This document shows, piece after piece, positions 16,549 through 25,423 of a stretch of DNA of 64,000 bases. A model generated the notes under the pieces. It saw nothing but the letters and a program-made list of their open reading frames with translations, was not told the DNA's origin and made no database searches. The stretch lies in the NCBI RefSeq assembly GCF_030125375.1, contig NZ_JASJUU010000004.1, positions 186,001 to 250,000 on the forward strand, in the 5' to 3' direction. The DNA comes from Pseudoalteromonas umbrosa (GTDB taxonomy: Bacteria > Pseudomonadota > Gammaproteobacteria > Enterobacterales > Alteromonadaceae). Position 1 is the first letter of the stretch, and the number at the start of each line of letters is the position of its first letter. The position numbers were made by a program, and so were the translations under genes.

Positions 16549-17492
16549 TCTATGCTTTGAATTTGCTCCGATGAGGTTGTGTCAGGCAAGGCTTGTTTAC
16601 TCCAGAAGCTTGCTAGTATCGACCCACTGATATTATGCCATATTGAAAAAACAGTCCCCGCAATGGCCGCTGCCGGTGAGAAAAACTTCATTGCTAACGC
16701 CACTGCCAGTCCCGAGTTTTGTAGGCCAACTTCAAAGGCTATGGTCCGACAGACGACTTCTTGAAATCCACACCACCTTGCAGCCCAATAGCCACTTAAC
16801 AAGCCAATACCGTTGTGCACAATCACTGCACATAAAATCACCGGCCCTACCGAAGAGAGCTGTGCTTGATTGAGCGCCACAATGATGGCGATGATAAAGA
16901 CAATGGCCAACATGGATAAAAGTGGCAAAACAGTTTGTATTTTTGCTACTTGCTTTCGTAACAAGGTATTGAGCAATAAACCAATGAGCACAGGCGCAAG
17001 CACTATTTTAAGTAGGTTTAAAATCATCGCTTGGATGGGAATATCTACTAGTTGCTGGGCATACAATGAGATTAAAAATGGCGTGACTAAAACACCTAAT
17101 AAGGTGCTGATGGCCGTCATCGTTATGGATAAAGCTACGTCTCCTTTGGCCAAAAAACACATCACGTTACTCGCCGTGCCACCCGCTACACAGCCCACCA
17201 GAATAATACCAAGACTCAACGTATCGTTTAATCCAAATGCATAAACAATGACTAGTGCCACAAAGGGCATGACTAAATATTGTAGTAGCACACCCAGCAT
17301 AATGGCTTTGGGCGTTTTAATCACGTTACTAAAGTCTGACCAAGTGAGTGTTAAGCCCATGCTGAGCATGATCACAGTTAACAGTGGAATGATGGCAGAT
17401 TTAAAGGGAGTAAAAAAATCTGGATTGACATAGGCAATGACACTGAGCAAGAGTGCCCATAGTGGGAAAAGTTGAATGACTCGATTTAGCAT
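16545..17492 (-). CDS. Bile acid:sodium symporter family (BASS) transporter
   Basis: About ten membrane helices are visible. Family signatures include LTVIMLSMGLTLTWSDFSNV, the discontinuous helix LVGCVAGGTASNVMCFLAKG, VIVHNGIGLLSGYWAARWCG and the second crossover AFEVGLQNSGLAVALAMKFF, all characteristic of BASS/SBF sodium-coupled organic-anion transporters. Known substrates of bacterial members include pyruvate, pantoate and thiazole precursors, besides bile acids in test systems, so the substrate is open. The start at 17492 (MLNRVIQLFPLWALL; GAGAGC upstream) gives 315 residues; the frame extends to 17564. The gene is divergent from the sodium:alanine symporter. Confidence 0.9.
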   Translation of the reverse strand: MLNRVIQLFPLWALLLSVIAYVNPDFFTPFKSAIIPLLTVIMLSMGLTLTWSDFSNVIKTPKAIMLGVLLQYLVMPFVALVIVYAFGLNDTLSLGIILVGCVAGGTASNVMCFLAKGDVALSITMTAISTLLGVLVTPFLISLYAQQLVDIPIQAMILNLLKIVLAPVLIGLLLNTLLRKQVAKIQTVLPLLSMLAIVFIIAIIVALNQAQLSSVGPVILCAVIVHNGIGLLSGYWAARWCGFQEVVCRTIAFEVGLQNSGLAVALAMKFFSPAAAIAGTVFSIWHNISGSILASFWSKQALPDTTSSEQIQSID

Positions 17493-17694
17493 AGAGCTCT
17501 CATTTGGACTGATTAGTTTGATCATTGAATCGCGAAATTGTGGAATGAGTATGTTGTAACGCAACTATTTATGCATTTGTATATTTTTCACCCCACTGTT
17601 ATGTTAACAAGCAGTAAACCTTAGTCAATCATGTTCATTCGACTTCATTAAATTTGATGTTTATTGGGTGGCATTCACAGTGATAGGAAATTCT

Positions 17695-19101
17695 ATGGTC
17701 GAGCAGAGTGTGACATTCATAAACCAGTTATTGTGGGGTAAAGGGCAGATTCTGATTTATGTGCTTCTGTTTGCCGGTTTTTGGTTTACATATAAATTGC
17801 GTGCTATTCAATTTATGGGCTTTAAACATATGTTTTCGCTTGCAAAAAACAGTGGTAGTGCAAATCCTAATGGGATCAGTTCATTTCAAGCTTTGTGTAC
17901 TGGGCTAAGTGCCCGTGTGGGGACTGGGAACTTGGCAGGTGTTGCAATGGCCATTTCTTTGGGTGGCAGTGGAGCCGTTTTTTGGATGTGGGTGATTGCA
18001 TTGCTTGGGATGGCGACTGGATTTGCTGAAAGTGTGCTAGGTCAGCTTTATAAAGTAAAAGATAGTCGCAAAGAGTTTCGTGGTGGACCTGCTTACTATA
18101 TTCGAGCTGGACTGGGTAAAACATGGCTTGCGGTGTTATTTTCGCTGTGCTTATTTTTGGGCTATGGCGCCAGCTTTAGTGCGATGCAGGCAAACACCAT
18201 GGCGGAGGCATTGAACAACACATTCGCCATACCAACTTATCTTAGCGGGCTAGTCATAGCTGGTGTTGCTGGAATTATTGTACTGGGGGGTCTTAAGCGA
18301 ATAGCCCGTTTTGCAGAAATAATAGTACCTTGGATGGGGGCGGCATTTATATTCACCGCGATCATGATCAGTGCTATCAATTTTAATCTATTACCTGGGC
18401 TTTTCGCTGATATTGTGCTGTCTGCGTTTGGACTGACAGAAGCCTCAGCAGGGGCGCTGGGAGCAGCAATCAAAAGTGGTATCCAACGCGGTATGTATTC
18501 TAATGAGGCAGGTGCTGGCAGTGTGCCCCATGCAGCAGCGGGGGCAGCTCCCAACCCAAATCATCCGGTTGTACAAGGTTATATCCAAATGCTGGGCGTG
18601 TTTGTGGACACCATTGTTCTATGCAGTTGTACTGCTGTGATCGTATTACTCGCGGGAGTTGGTGCTACTGGAGAGATGGCGGGGATCAGTGTAACGCAGC
18701 AGGCGATGGCAGTGCATTTTGGTGAATATGGAGATGATTTTATTGCTTTGGCTATTACGCTATTTGCATTCACTTCTGTGGTCGCTAATTATGCCTATGC
18801 TGAGAGCAACCTGCACTTTTTTAAACTCGATAATACCTTGGGTAGATTAAGCTATACGGGTATTTATCTTGCAATGGTCATATGGGGAGCAAATGCCAGC
18901 TTGCAACAGGTATGGAACTTGGCAGATATGTCTTTAGGGTTGATGACCTTGGTAAATGTCTATGCCATTGTGTTACTCACGCCAACAATAAAGAGCCTGA
19001 CTCAGGACTATTTGAATAAAAAGCGAGTGGGTGGAAAGCCCGAATTCCATCGAGGGGATGCAAGCATACAAGGTAACACTGCACCCGGGGTTTGGGATTA
19101 A
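17695..19101 (+). CDS. Sodium:alanine/glycine symporter (AGCS family)
   Basis: The 468-residue membrane protein imports small neutral amino acids with sodium. Family hallmarks are SSFQALCTGLSARVGTGNLA, a region around FWMWVIALLGMATGFAESVL, GGPAYYIRAGLG, and the conserved IQRGMYSNEAGAGSVPHAAA segment. About eleven helices are predicted. The ATG at 17695 with AGGAAAT upstream is preferred to the upstream GTG (17668). The C-terminal tail (GKPEFHRGDASIQ) is hydrophilic and cytoplasmic. It is divergent from the BASS transporter gene. Alanine versus glycine cannot be separated from sequence alone. Confidence 0.92.
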   Translation: MVEQSVTFINQLLWGKGQILIYVLLFAGFWFTYKLRAIQFMGFKHMFSLAKNSGSANPNGISSFQALCTGLSARVGTGNLAGVAMAISLGGSGAVFWMWVIALLGMATGFAESVLGQLYKVKDSRKEFRGGPAYYIRAGLGKTWLAVLFSLCLFLGYGASFSAMQANTMAEALNNTFAIPTYLSGLVIAGVAGIIVLGGLKRIARFAEIIVPWMGAAFIFTAIMISAINFNLLPGLFADIVLSAFGLTEASAGALGAAIKSGIQRGMYSNEAGAGSVPHAAAGAAPNPNHPVVQGYIQMLGVFVDTIVLCSCTAVIVLLAGVGATGEMAGISVTQQAMAVHFGEYGDDFIALAITLFAFTSVVANYAYAESNLHFFKLDNTLGRLSYTGIYLAMVIWGANASLQQVWNLADMSLGLMTLVNVYAIVLLTPTIKSLTQDYLNKKRVGGKPEFHRGDASIQGNTAPGVWD

Positions 19102-19157
19102 AAGCGAATCTAGCGCAAGTTTGTGAGCAGCGGCAGCCTTGCCACCGCTACCAATCG

Positions 19158-20204
19158 TTAAGTGTTGAACCATGTAGCAAGTTGTTGCTGATACGGCGTA
19201 ATATCCCCAATGTTATTTTTAACCCACTCTGGATTGTAATAGGTATCTAAATAGCGCTCGCCACTGTCGCAAATTAAAGTGACGATGGCACCGCCTTTAT
19301 TTTGATTTTTCATTTTTTCTGCACTTGTTAAAGCACCCCACAAGTTGGTGCCTGTGGATGGCCCAGCTTTACGCCCCGTAAATTGTTCAAGCCATAACAT
19401 CGCTGCAATACTGGCGGCATCCGGCACCTGCATCATATGGTCTATGACATCGGGCTGAAAAGATTTTTCTACTTTGGGTCGGCCAATGCCTTCGATACGA
19501 CTAGAGCGGCCTGTACAAATGGTGTCATCATGTGCCGTATAGCCTTGATAAAATGCGGAAAACTCTGGATCGACGACCATGAGCTCGGTATCATAGCCTT
19601 TGTACAGAATGTAGCGGCCAAGTGTTGCAGAGGTACCGCCTGTGCCTGCACCCATGACAACTAGACTGGGCACTGGGTAGGGTTCACATTTCATTTGATT
19701 AAAAATACTTTCTGCAATGTTGTTATTACCACGCCAGTCTGTCGCCCGTTCGGCGTACATGAATTGATCCATAAAATAGCCATCGCACTGCTTTGCAAGC
19801 GCGGCAGCGGTATCATGCATTTGTGTGGCGCAATCAACAAAATGGCATTGTCCGCCATAAAATTGAATTTGATCTATTTTACTTTGCGCCGTTGATGCTG
19901 GCATCACGGCAATAAAAGGCACGCCTATCATTTGTGCAAAGTAGGCTTCGGACACTGCAGTGCTACCAGAGGAAGCCTCGATGACGGTGGTGCCCTCTTT
20001 TATCTTTCCATTGCACAGCGCATACAAAAATAATGAGCGGGCAAGGCGGTGTTTTAAGCTACCGGTAGGGTGGGTGCTTTCATCTTTTAGGTATAAATAA
20101 ATATCGTTGAACTGTGGTAGTTGAAATTTAAACAAATGCGTGTCTGCAGAGCGATTTTGATCGGCTTCTATTTTCGCAATGCTTTGCTTTACCCAGCTTT
20201 TCAT
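19158..20204 (-). CDS. PLP-dependent cysteine synthase-like enzyme (Cds1-type cysteine desulfhydrase)
   Basis: The 348-residue protein is a fold-type II PLP enzyme. The Schiff-base lysine is Lys51 in THPTGSLKHRLARSL, the phosphate-binding/substrate loop is EASSGSTAVSEAYFAQM, and a glycine-rich loop GAGTGGTSATLGRY holds the PLP phosphate. The TGSLKHRLARSLFLYALCNG stretch resembles proteins annotated as Cds1-type L-cysteine desulfhydrases rather than CysK/CysM. Cds1 degrades cysteine to sulphide, pyruvate and ammonia. AGGAG precedes the start. It is divergent from the ABC transporter gene (266-bp gap). The assignment within the family is from memory; cysteine synthase activity is the main alternative. 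Confidence 0.82.
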   Translation of the reverse strand: MKSWVKQSIAKIEADQNRSADTHLFKFQLPQFNDIYLYLKDESTHPTGSLKHRLARSLFLYALCNGKIKEGTTVIEASSGSTAVSEAYFAQMIGVPFIAVMPASTAQSKIDQIQFYGGQCHFVDCATQMHDTAAALAKQCDGYFMDQFMYAERATDWRGNNNIAESIFNQMKCEPYPVPSLVVMGAGTGGTSATLGRYILYKGYDTELMVVDPEFSAFYQGYTAHDDTICTGRSSRIEGIGRPKVEKSFQPDVIDHMMQVPDAASIAAMLWLEQFTGRKAGPSTGTNLWGALTSAEKMKNQNKGGAIVTLICDSGERYLDTYYNPEWVKNNIGDITPYQQQLATWFNT

Positions 20205-20470
20205 ATTTATGAACTCCTATTGTGCGTTACCCAGATGAAAAATCTTATTTATTCTTTTTGGTTATAACTTATTCTATATCTAATTTGGAGATAATTTAAG
20301 CTTTATTTTTGCCTGCAAAGGTCGGGTAGTCATTTTGCCTTGTTACTTTTTGTAGCAAATTAATATTTATCAAAGCGAAGGGCGCATTTTGATCATGCAT
20401 TTAATATGGCACACTGAGCACCATAAGTTGACGTGTTTGCCAGCGCATTCATCTAGGTAAAGGAAAGAAA

Positions 20471-22264
20471 TTGAGCTATATCCCCCCAAAAAAACAGCAA
20501 AAAGCCATTGCGAGCTTGCTACCCATAGTTACGTTTATTAAGCCGTATAAGTGGGTTGCCTTGTTAGCACTGCTGGTCTTGTTAATTACCGCAGGTCTTA
20601 ACTTGTCCATTGGTCAGGGGGTGAAATTTGTCATTGATAGCGGTTTTATCGCCGGCTCTAAAGAGCAATTAACACAAGCAATTTCTGGATTAGTGGTTTT
20701 GATCTCGTTAGTTGCTGTAGGTACATTTTGTCGCTTTTATTTGATGAGCTGGCTTGGCGAGCGCGTTAGCGCGGATATCCGAAAAGCGGTATTTAATCAA
20801 ATTGTGCATTTACATCCGAGCTATTTTGAAGAAAACCGCAGTGGCGAGATGATGTCACGTTTGACAACGGATACGACTTTGCTGCAATCCATTGTCGGGT
20901 CTTCTTTTTCGATGGCGCTGCGCAGTGCTTTGGTGTTGCTCGGTGGCTTAATCATGTTACTTGTCACCAATATTAAATTGACTTTGTTGGTGGTTGCCTG
21001 TGTGCCATTGACACTAGTACCTATTATGATTTTTGGTAAACGGGTACGCAAGCTGTCGGAGAACAATCAAAGTGCCATCGCGGATATTAGTACCTATGCA
21101 GGTGAGATCATTCAACATATCAAAGTGGTGCAAAGTTACACCCACGAAGAAAAAGAAAAACACGCTTTTGGCGGTGAGGTAGAGAAAGCGTTTAATGTTG
21201 CAAGGCAAAGTATTAAACAGCGCTCATTTTTAATCGCAGCTGTGATTTTTCTGACTTTTGGTGCCATCAGCGTGATGCTGTGGGTCGGTGGCATGGATGT
21301 GCTTGAAGGACGTATGACAGGCGGCGAGTTAGGTGCTTTTATCTTTTATGCCATTATGGTGGCAATGTCGGTTGCAACCATTGCAGAAGTGTACGGTGAA
21401 TTACAGCGAGCAGCGGGCGCAGCTAGTCGATTATTGGAGCTGTTGCAAATCGATAGCGCAATAAAAGATGTCACCGAGCCAAAGCCAATGCACTATGGAA
21501 ATGAGGTGAGTATTGCATTTAAAAATGTGGATTTTTACTATCCCTCAAGGCCAGATACACCTGCACTCAAAGATATTAATTTATCTATTTTGAAAGGAAA
21601 AGTAGTGGCTTTGGTTGGCCCATCTGGTGCAGGTAAAACCACTTTATTTGAGCTATTACAGCGCTTTTATGATCCTCAACAAGGGACAATTGAGTTTAAC
21701 AATGAAGTGATAACGCAAGTATCACTGACCGAATTACGCCACTCAATGGGCATGGTGCCACAGCATCCTGTGCTCTTTAGCTCTGACGTTTGGCATAACA
21801 TTCGCTACGGTAATCCAGACGCATCTGATGAGCAAGTGATAGAGGCTGCAAAGCGCGCCCATGCCCATGACTTTATCGAGCAATTACCAGATGGCTATGG
21901 CAGCTTTTTAGGGGAGCAAGGTGTTAGGTTATCTGGGGGTCAAAAACAGCGTATCGCTATTGCACGCGCTATTTTGAAAGATCCAGATGTTTTGTTATTG
22001 GACGAAGCCACCAGTGCATTGGATGCGCAAAGTGAATTTCATGTACAAGCAGCGCTCAATGAATTAATGCAAAACAGGACGACTCTGATTATTGCTCACC
22101 GCTTGGCAACCGTGACCCACGCGGATGTGATCGTGGTGATGGATAAGGGTCAAGTTGTTGATATGGGTACGCATCAGGGGTTACTTGAGAGCTCCGTACT
22201 TTATCAAAAGTTATGTGAGTTACAATTTGATAAAGCACAGAGTATTGAAAGTGTTACTACTTAA
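20471..22264 (+). CDS. ABC exporter, fused permease-ATPase (MsbA/TAP-like)
   Basis: This 597-residue half-transporter should act as a homodimer. The N-terminal six-helix membrane domain (about 25-320) carries YFEENRSGEMMSRLTTDTTL, typical of type IV exporters. The ATPase follows: Walker A GPSGAGKTTL, Q-loop MVPQHP, signature LSGGQKQR, Walker B VLLLDEATSALD and H-loop IAHRLATVTHAD. It starts at TTG (20471) behind AGGAAAG. There is no N-terminal C39 peptidase domain, so it is not a peptide-processing RiPP exporter. Lipid or drug export is likely, substrate unknown. Its stop overlaps by four bases the stop of the convergent lipoprotein gene. The last ~290 bp are duplicated as a fragment at 23194-23474. 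Confidence 0.92.
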   Translation: MSYIPPKKQQKAIASLLPIVTFIKPYKWVALLALLVLLITAGLNLSIGQGVKFVIDSGFIAGSKEQLTQAISGLVVLISLVAVGTFCRFYLMSWLGERVSADIRKAVFNQIVHLHPSYFEENRSGEMMSRLTTDTTLLQSIVGSSFSMALRSALVLLGGLIMLLVTNIKLTLLVVACVPLTLVPIMIFGKRVRKLSENNQSAIADISTYAGEIIQHIKVVQSYTHEEKEKHAFGGEVEKAFNVARQSIKQRSFLIAAVIFLTFGAISVMLWVGGMDVLEGRMTGGELGAFIFYAIMVAMSVATIAEVYGELQRAAGAASRLLELLQIDSAIKDVTEPKPMHYGNEVSIAFKNVDFYYPSRPDTPALKDINLSILKGKVVALVGPSGAGKTTLFELLQRFYDPQQGTIEFNNEVITQVSLTELRHSMGMVPQHPVLFSSDVWHNIRYGNPDASDEQVIEAAKRAHAHDFIEQLPDGYGSFLGEQGVRLSGGQKQRIAIARAILKDPDVLLLDEATSALDAQSEFHVQAALNELMQNRTTLIIAHRLATVTHADVIVVMDKGQVVDMGTHQGLLESSVLYQKLCELQFDKAQSIESVTT

Positions 22265-23193
22265 AATTGGTAGATAATATTACCATTAATGAGGGTGTCA
22301 TCTTCATTACGGTTGAACCAATTAGAGCGACTGTGTACGACTTCTAATGAGCCGAGAAAGCGCTTTGTGAATGCATACTCAAGGCTTAGGCTAAGGCCAT
22401 ATGCTGAGCCATCATCTGAAAAGTGACTTAGGGCGCATTCTGCTGCGTGTTGCTCATTGCAGCCTTCGTATGTTGTTCGGTAATAAGTGCCATCAATGTC
22501 ACCTGTTTGGTAAAAAACACTGCCATATAAAAGAGTATCCTCTGATAAGCGATAGCCAGTTACCCACGCAATATCAATAAGATCATGGTCTAATTCCCAA
22601 GCTCTATTATCTGAAGGCAACAGGTTACTTTGCTCCTTGCTTTCTACACCAGACTCATGATCAGATAAATAACCAATAGTAATAGCATGAGAAAGGTTGC
22701 CGGCCTGCGCTGTTTCTGCATGCTGTCCTGAAAGCTGGTATTTTAGAGTCGCTTTGACAGCTTTGCCTGTTTGGTACTTGGCTGAAAAGCCAGCACCAAG
22801 AGACATTTCACCACTAACGTAAAGGCCTGTATCATTTGACTTAAGCGGCGAATCACCAATTGGAATTGGCTGACCTTTGTCTAGGCCGATTGCTAGTTTT
22901 ACATTGAAAGGTTGACTGTGTACTTCTGGGCTATCTAGTCGAACTGAACCTGTGTCAGCTTCTGGCGTAGAGTTACAGCCAGTGAGTACGGCTAAAGAAG
23001 CCAAAGCTGCAGCGCATTTTTTCATATACTTCTGATCCCTATTGAGCTTTTAAATGATTATTATTGCGGCTATGGATAGTATCGTCTTTTCCTTTAATAG
23101 CAACAGAGTGAATTAAAAATAAGCCATTTAATGAAAAACTACATCTGCTTAGTGAGCTTGTTGATGATTTATCAAAAATTAAAAGCAATGAAA
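21971..23193. repeat. Tandem segmental duplication, copy A
   Basis: This ~1.22-kb unit runs from inside the ABC transporter gene (ATTTTGAAAG at 21971) through lipoprotein 1 to its upstream region, ending at ATGAAA (23188-23193). The same order of sequence recurs at 23194-24443. Identity is visible along the whole unit, including the shared ATACTTCTGATCCCT leader and the GAGCTTGTTGATGA block. Confidence 0.85.
22261..23025 (-). CDS. Outer-membrane-like lipoprotein, duplicated copy 1
   Basis: The 254-residue product has a lipobox (LAVLTGC) and a beta-rich mature part with many alternating aromatic residues, ending in IIYQF, the C-terminal aromatic signature usual for outer-membrane beta-barrels. 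Motifs shared with copy 2 include SPEVHSQPF, LGYLSD or IGYLSD, DHDLIDIAWVTGYRLS and CALSHFSDDGSAYGLSLSLE. A lipid anchor combined with a barrel-like end is unusual. Two Cys in YEGCNEQHAAEC probably form a disulphide. It is convergent with the ABC transporter. No named family was recognised. Confidence 0.72.
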   Translation of the reverse strand: MKKCAAALASLAVLTGCNSTPEADTGSVRLDSPEVHSQPFNVKLAIGLDKGQPIPIGDSPLKSNDTGLYVSGEMSLGAGFSAKYQTGKAVKATLKYQLSGQHAETAQAGNLSHAITIGYLSDHESGVESKEQSNLLPSDNRAWELDHDLIDIAWVTGYRLSEDTLLYGSVFYQTGDIDGTYYRTTYEGCNEQHAAECALSHFSDDGSAYGLSLSLEYAFTKRFLGSLEVVHSRSNWFNRNEDDTLINGNIIYQF

Positions 23194-23474
23194 ATTTTGA
23201 GGCTCTATAAGTTGTGTTGTTGGGTGAAGTAGCCTTTGCATCGCGAGTGTAGTGTGAACTGCATGTGTAGCTGCTCCCAATGAAGTAATGCAAGATAGGA
23301 TGACTCTGAATATTGCTCATCGCTTAGTTTTCGTGAACTAGGCGGATATGAGCGTTATGACGGTTAAAGGTCAAATTATTGATATGGGCACGTATCATGG
23401 GTTGCTCGAAAGCTCAGTACTTTATCAAGACAGTGTTTGATAAAGTACTGAGTGTCGAGCGTATTCCTACTTAA
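23194..23474 (+). pseudogene. Fragment of the ABC transporter 3' end
   Basis: The fragment aligns with 21971-22264 of the ABC gene: ATTGCTCATCGCTTAG against ATTGCTCACCGCTTGG, and GATATGGGCACGTATCATGG against GATATGGGTACGCATCAGGG. It has an in-frame stop (GTGAACTAG where the intact gene has GTGACCCAC), several indels, and an 11-bp loss near TTTGATAAAG. It is a non-functional by-product of the tandem duplication, joined to a duplicated creA start (ATGAAA, 23188). Confidence 0.85.
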
Positions 23475-24235
23475 AATTGGTAGGTTACCTTTCCATTAAC
23501 AAGCGTATCTTTCTCTTTGCGATTGAACCAATTACTGTGACTGCGTATTGCTTCAACTGAGTAGGAAAGGTGTTTATTAATTGCGTATTCGATGCTCAAG
23601 CTGAGGCCATAAGTAGAGCCATCATCTGAAAAGTGGCTTAGGGTGCACTCTGATGCATGTGACTCGCTGCAGCCGTCAGAGACTGTGCGATAGTAAGCGC
23701 CATCGATTTCACCAAATTGATAAAATGCGCCGCCATACACAAGCAACTCATCTGATAAGCGATAACCTGTTATCCATGAAACATCAATAAGGTCATGGTC
23801 AAGCTTCCAATCTTTACGAGTTGCAGGGGAGTTGTTACTGCTATTTTCTACTAAACCAGACTCTTGATCAGATAAGTACCCAAGTGCAATAGCGTGAGAG
23901 ATATTGCCAGCTTGTGCTGTTTCTGCATATTGTCCTGAAATCTGGTATTTTATAGACCATTTGTCTGCTTTACCTGATTGGTGTTTAGCAGAAAATCCGC
24001 CTCCCAAAGACATCTCTGCGCTAGCAAAAGACTCCGAGTTATTTGAATCAAGTGGAGCCCCTTCGATTGGAATTGTTCGGCCTTTATCTGTGCCTAATGA
24101 CAACTTTAATTTGAAAGGTTGACTGTGCACTTCAGGGCTATTAAAGCGAGCTGAGCCAGGGTCAGCTTCTGGTGGTGTCGATTGGCAACCGGTTAGAACG
24201 ATTAAAGAGGTCAAAACTGCAGCACATTTTTTCAT
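23471..24235 (-). CDS. Outer-membrane-like lipoprotein, duplicated copy 2
   Basis: This 254-residue paralogue of the 22261-23025 product has exactly the same length. The ATG at 24235 is chosen by alignment with copy 1, whose upstream sequence (GGGATCAGAAGTAT) is identical; the open frame continues to 24313. The lipobox is LIVLTGC. The C-terminus VTYQF keeps the barrel-like end, and the paired Cys (DGCSESHASEC) are conserved. Substitutions are spread over the whole protein, concentrated in charged loops (ESGLVENSSNNSPATRKDW), as expected for surface-exposed segments. Its stop overlaps the end of the ABC fragment in the same way as copy 1 overlaps the intact ABC gene. Confidence 0.72.
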   Translation of the reverse strand: MKKCAAVLTSLIVLTGCQSTPPEADPGSARFNSPEVHSQPFKLKLSLGTDKGRTIPIEGAPLDSNNSESFASAEMSLGGGFSAKHQSGKADKWSIKYQISGQYAETAQAGNISHAIALGYLSDQESGLVENSSNNSPATRKDWKLDHDLIDVSWITGYRLSDELLVYGGAFYQFGEIDGAYYRTVSDGCSESHASECTLSHFSDDGSTYGLSLSIEYAINKHLSYSVEAIRSHSNWFNRKEKDTLVNGKVTYQF

Positions 24236-24437
24236 ATACTTCTGATCCCTGTTAAGATTTTTGATGTGAATTATTGCGGCTGTGGATGGTATCGGTTTTT
24301 CCTGTAATAGCAACAGAATTATTTGGAAATATGCAATTTAATGAAACATGCCATCTCATTAGTCAAGGTTGAGAAGGTTAAGGTAAGATGCAATTATAGA
24401 GTCAGCTTGTTGATGACTTATCAAAAAAGGAAAGGCA

Positions 24438-24902
24438 ATGAAAAAGTACATGGTTTTAGTAATGGGGCTACTTATTACAGGGTGTTCAGACAGTGAGGTT
24501 GGCGACGTTTCTTTGGGGTTATTTACGCTAAAAGACATTAAATTAGACTCTATGATTGACCCTGTGGTAACTGGTGTCACATGCCATGTTGCTAGTGTTG
24601 AAGCAGACTTGAGCTTATCGGACCCAAGTGATAGCTCAATCTCATGTCGTCAAACGGGTGAGATCACAGCTGCCATGATAGCCAGCATTGATAAATCGAA
24701 ATCTGGAGAAGTGGTATTTAAAAAATCCAAGAGCATCTTTTTAAAAAGCATGAAAGTGCGTCGAATTTATGATGCAAAAAGTCAGACGTTGATGTACTTG
24801 TCATATAGTACAAAAGAAACATCTGGCAGTTTTAAGCACAGCCTATCCACGGTGCCTTTATGGGGCACTTCTGCTTATGCTACTGCAAAAGCAGAGCAAT
24901 AA
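24438..24902 (+). CDS. creA: CreA-family lipoprotein
   Basis: The 154-residue protein aligns with E. coli CreA as I recall it: GDVSLGLFTLKDIKLDSMID, VTCHVASVEADLSL, SSISCRQTGEI, GEVVFKKSKSIFLKSMKVRR and YDAKSQTLMYLSYS match the [45 protein letters not shown] and YDAKRNALAYLAYS blocks. The function of CreA is unknown despite its position beside creBC in E. coli; no creBC genes are here. Unlike E. coli CreA, this one has a lipobox (LLITGC). The two conserved Cys may form a disulphide. AAAGG precedes the ATG. Its 5' region is duplicated at 23150-23193. Confidence 0.87.
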   Translation: MKKYMVLVMGLLITGCSDSEVGDVSLGLFTLKDIKLDSMIDPVVTGVTCHVASVEADLSLSDPSDSSISCRQTGEITAAMIASIDKSKSGEVVFKKSKSIFLKSMKVRRIYDAKSQTLMYLSYSTKETSGSFKHSLSTVPLWGTSAYATAKAEQ

Positions 24903-24907
24903 ATGGA

Positions 24908-24938
24908 TGTCATGGTCGAGCTGAGTTCGACCATGACA
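24908..24938. terminator. Hairpin between convergent creA and NTF2-like genes
   Basis: TGTCATGGTCGA (24908-24919) pairs with TCGACCATGACA (24927-24938), a 12-bp perfect stem with a 7-nt loop. T-rich stretches on either side are short, so it is probably a bidirectional terminator of moderate strength. Confidence 0.65.
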
Positions 24939-24944
24939 AAGCGG

Positions 24945-25322
24945 TTACTTTTCGCCTAATACTTCAAACTCGTCATAAATCAGACGTGCATGGCCATCTG
25001 CTTCAATGACCCAATGCTCTTTATGCACCACCCCATAGGCTTTGTTCATGGTCCATTTTGAAGTCAGAATATAGCCGCCCTCAGGGGACGGTTGCCAATC
25101 AACGTCGCTGTAGTCGACACTGTGAAACCCTTGATCCATTATGTCTTGCCAAAACTGTGCAATTTGCTCACGGCCAGTGAACTCTCCAAATGGCGATGCT
25201 TTCATCGTGGCGTGCTCTGTATATTGCTGCGCACACGCTTGTGCATCTTGACGGTTAAAAGCTTGTTGCCATGCGCTAATGCCTGCTTTACAAAGTGCCA
25301 GTTGTGTTGTGTGAGTGTTCAT
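24945..25322 (-). CDS. NTF2-like/SnoaL-type protein
   Basis: A 125-residue single-domain protein. It has the nuclear-transport-factor-2 fold pattern: an N-terminal helix with WQQAFNRQDAQACAQQYTEH, then FTGREQIAQFWQDIMDQGF, then long strands (YILTSKWTMNKAYG, LIYDEFEVLG). This fold serves ketosteroid isomerases, SnoaL-type polyketide cyclases and many uncharacterised proteins, so no reaction can be assigned. CGGAG precedes the ATG. It is divergent from the LysR gene at 25424, a classic regulator-target arrangement. Confidence 0.75.
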   Translation of the reverse strand: MNTHTTQLALCKAGISAWQQAFNRQDAQACAQQYTEHATMKASPFGEFTGREQIAQFWQDIMDQGFHSVDYSDVDWQPSPEGGYILTSKWTMNKAYGVVHKEHWVIEADGHARLIYDEFEVLGEK

Positions 25323-25423
25323 TTGATTGCTCCGATAAATTAAACTTGTTTTAGCATAGCGATTTCATTAGATTGAAAAAACAAGATAAAAAGAACGCAC
25401 TGTTTAGTCTGGGAGAACAACCT

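Larger units (their letters stand above)
23194..24443. repeat. Tandem segmental duplication, copy B
   Basis: This second ~1.25-kb unit starts with the ABC tail fragment, then lipoprotein 2, then its upstream region up to the creA start (ATGAAA, 24438-24443). The junction between copies lies at 23193/23194, where the creA start codon is fused to internal ABC sequence. Confidence 0.85.

Noticed and set aside
20471..22264. ABC exporter as the RiPP peptide exporter
   Set aside because: It has no N-terminal C39 peptidase domain and lies far from all three precursor genes.
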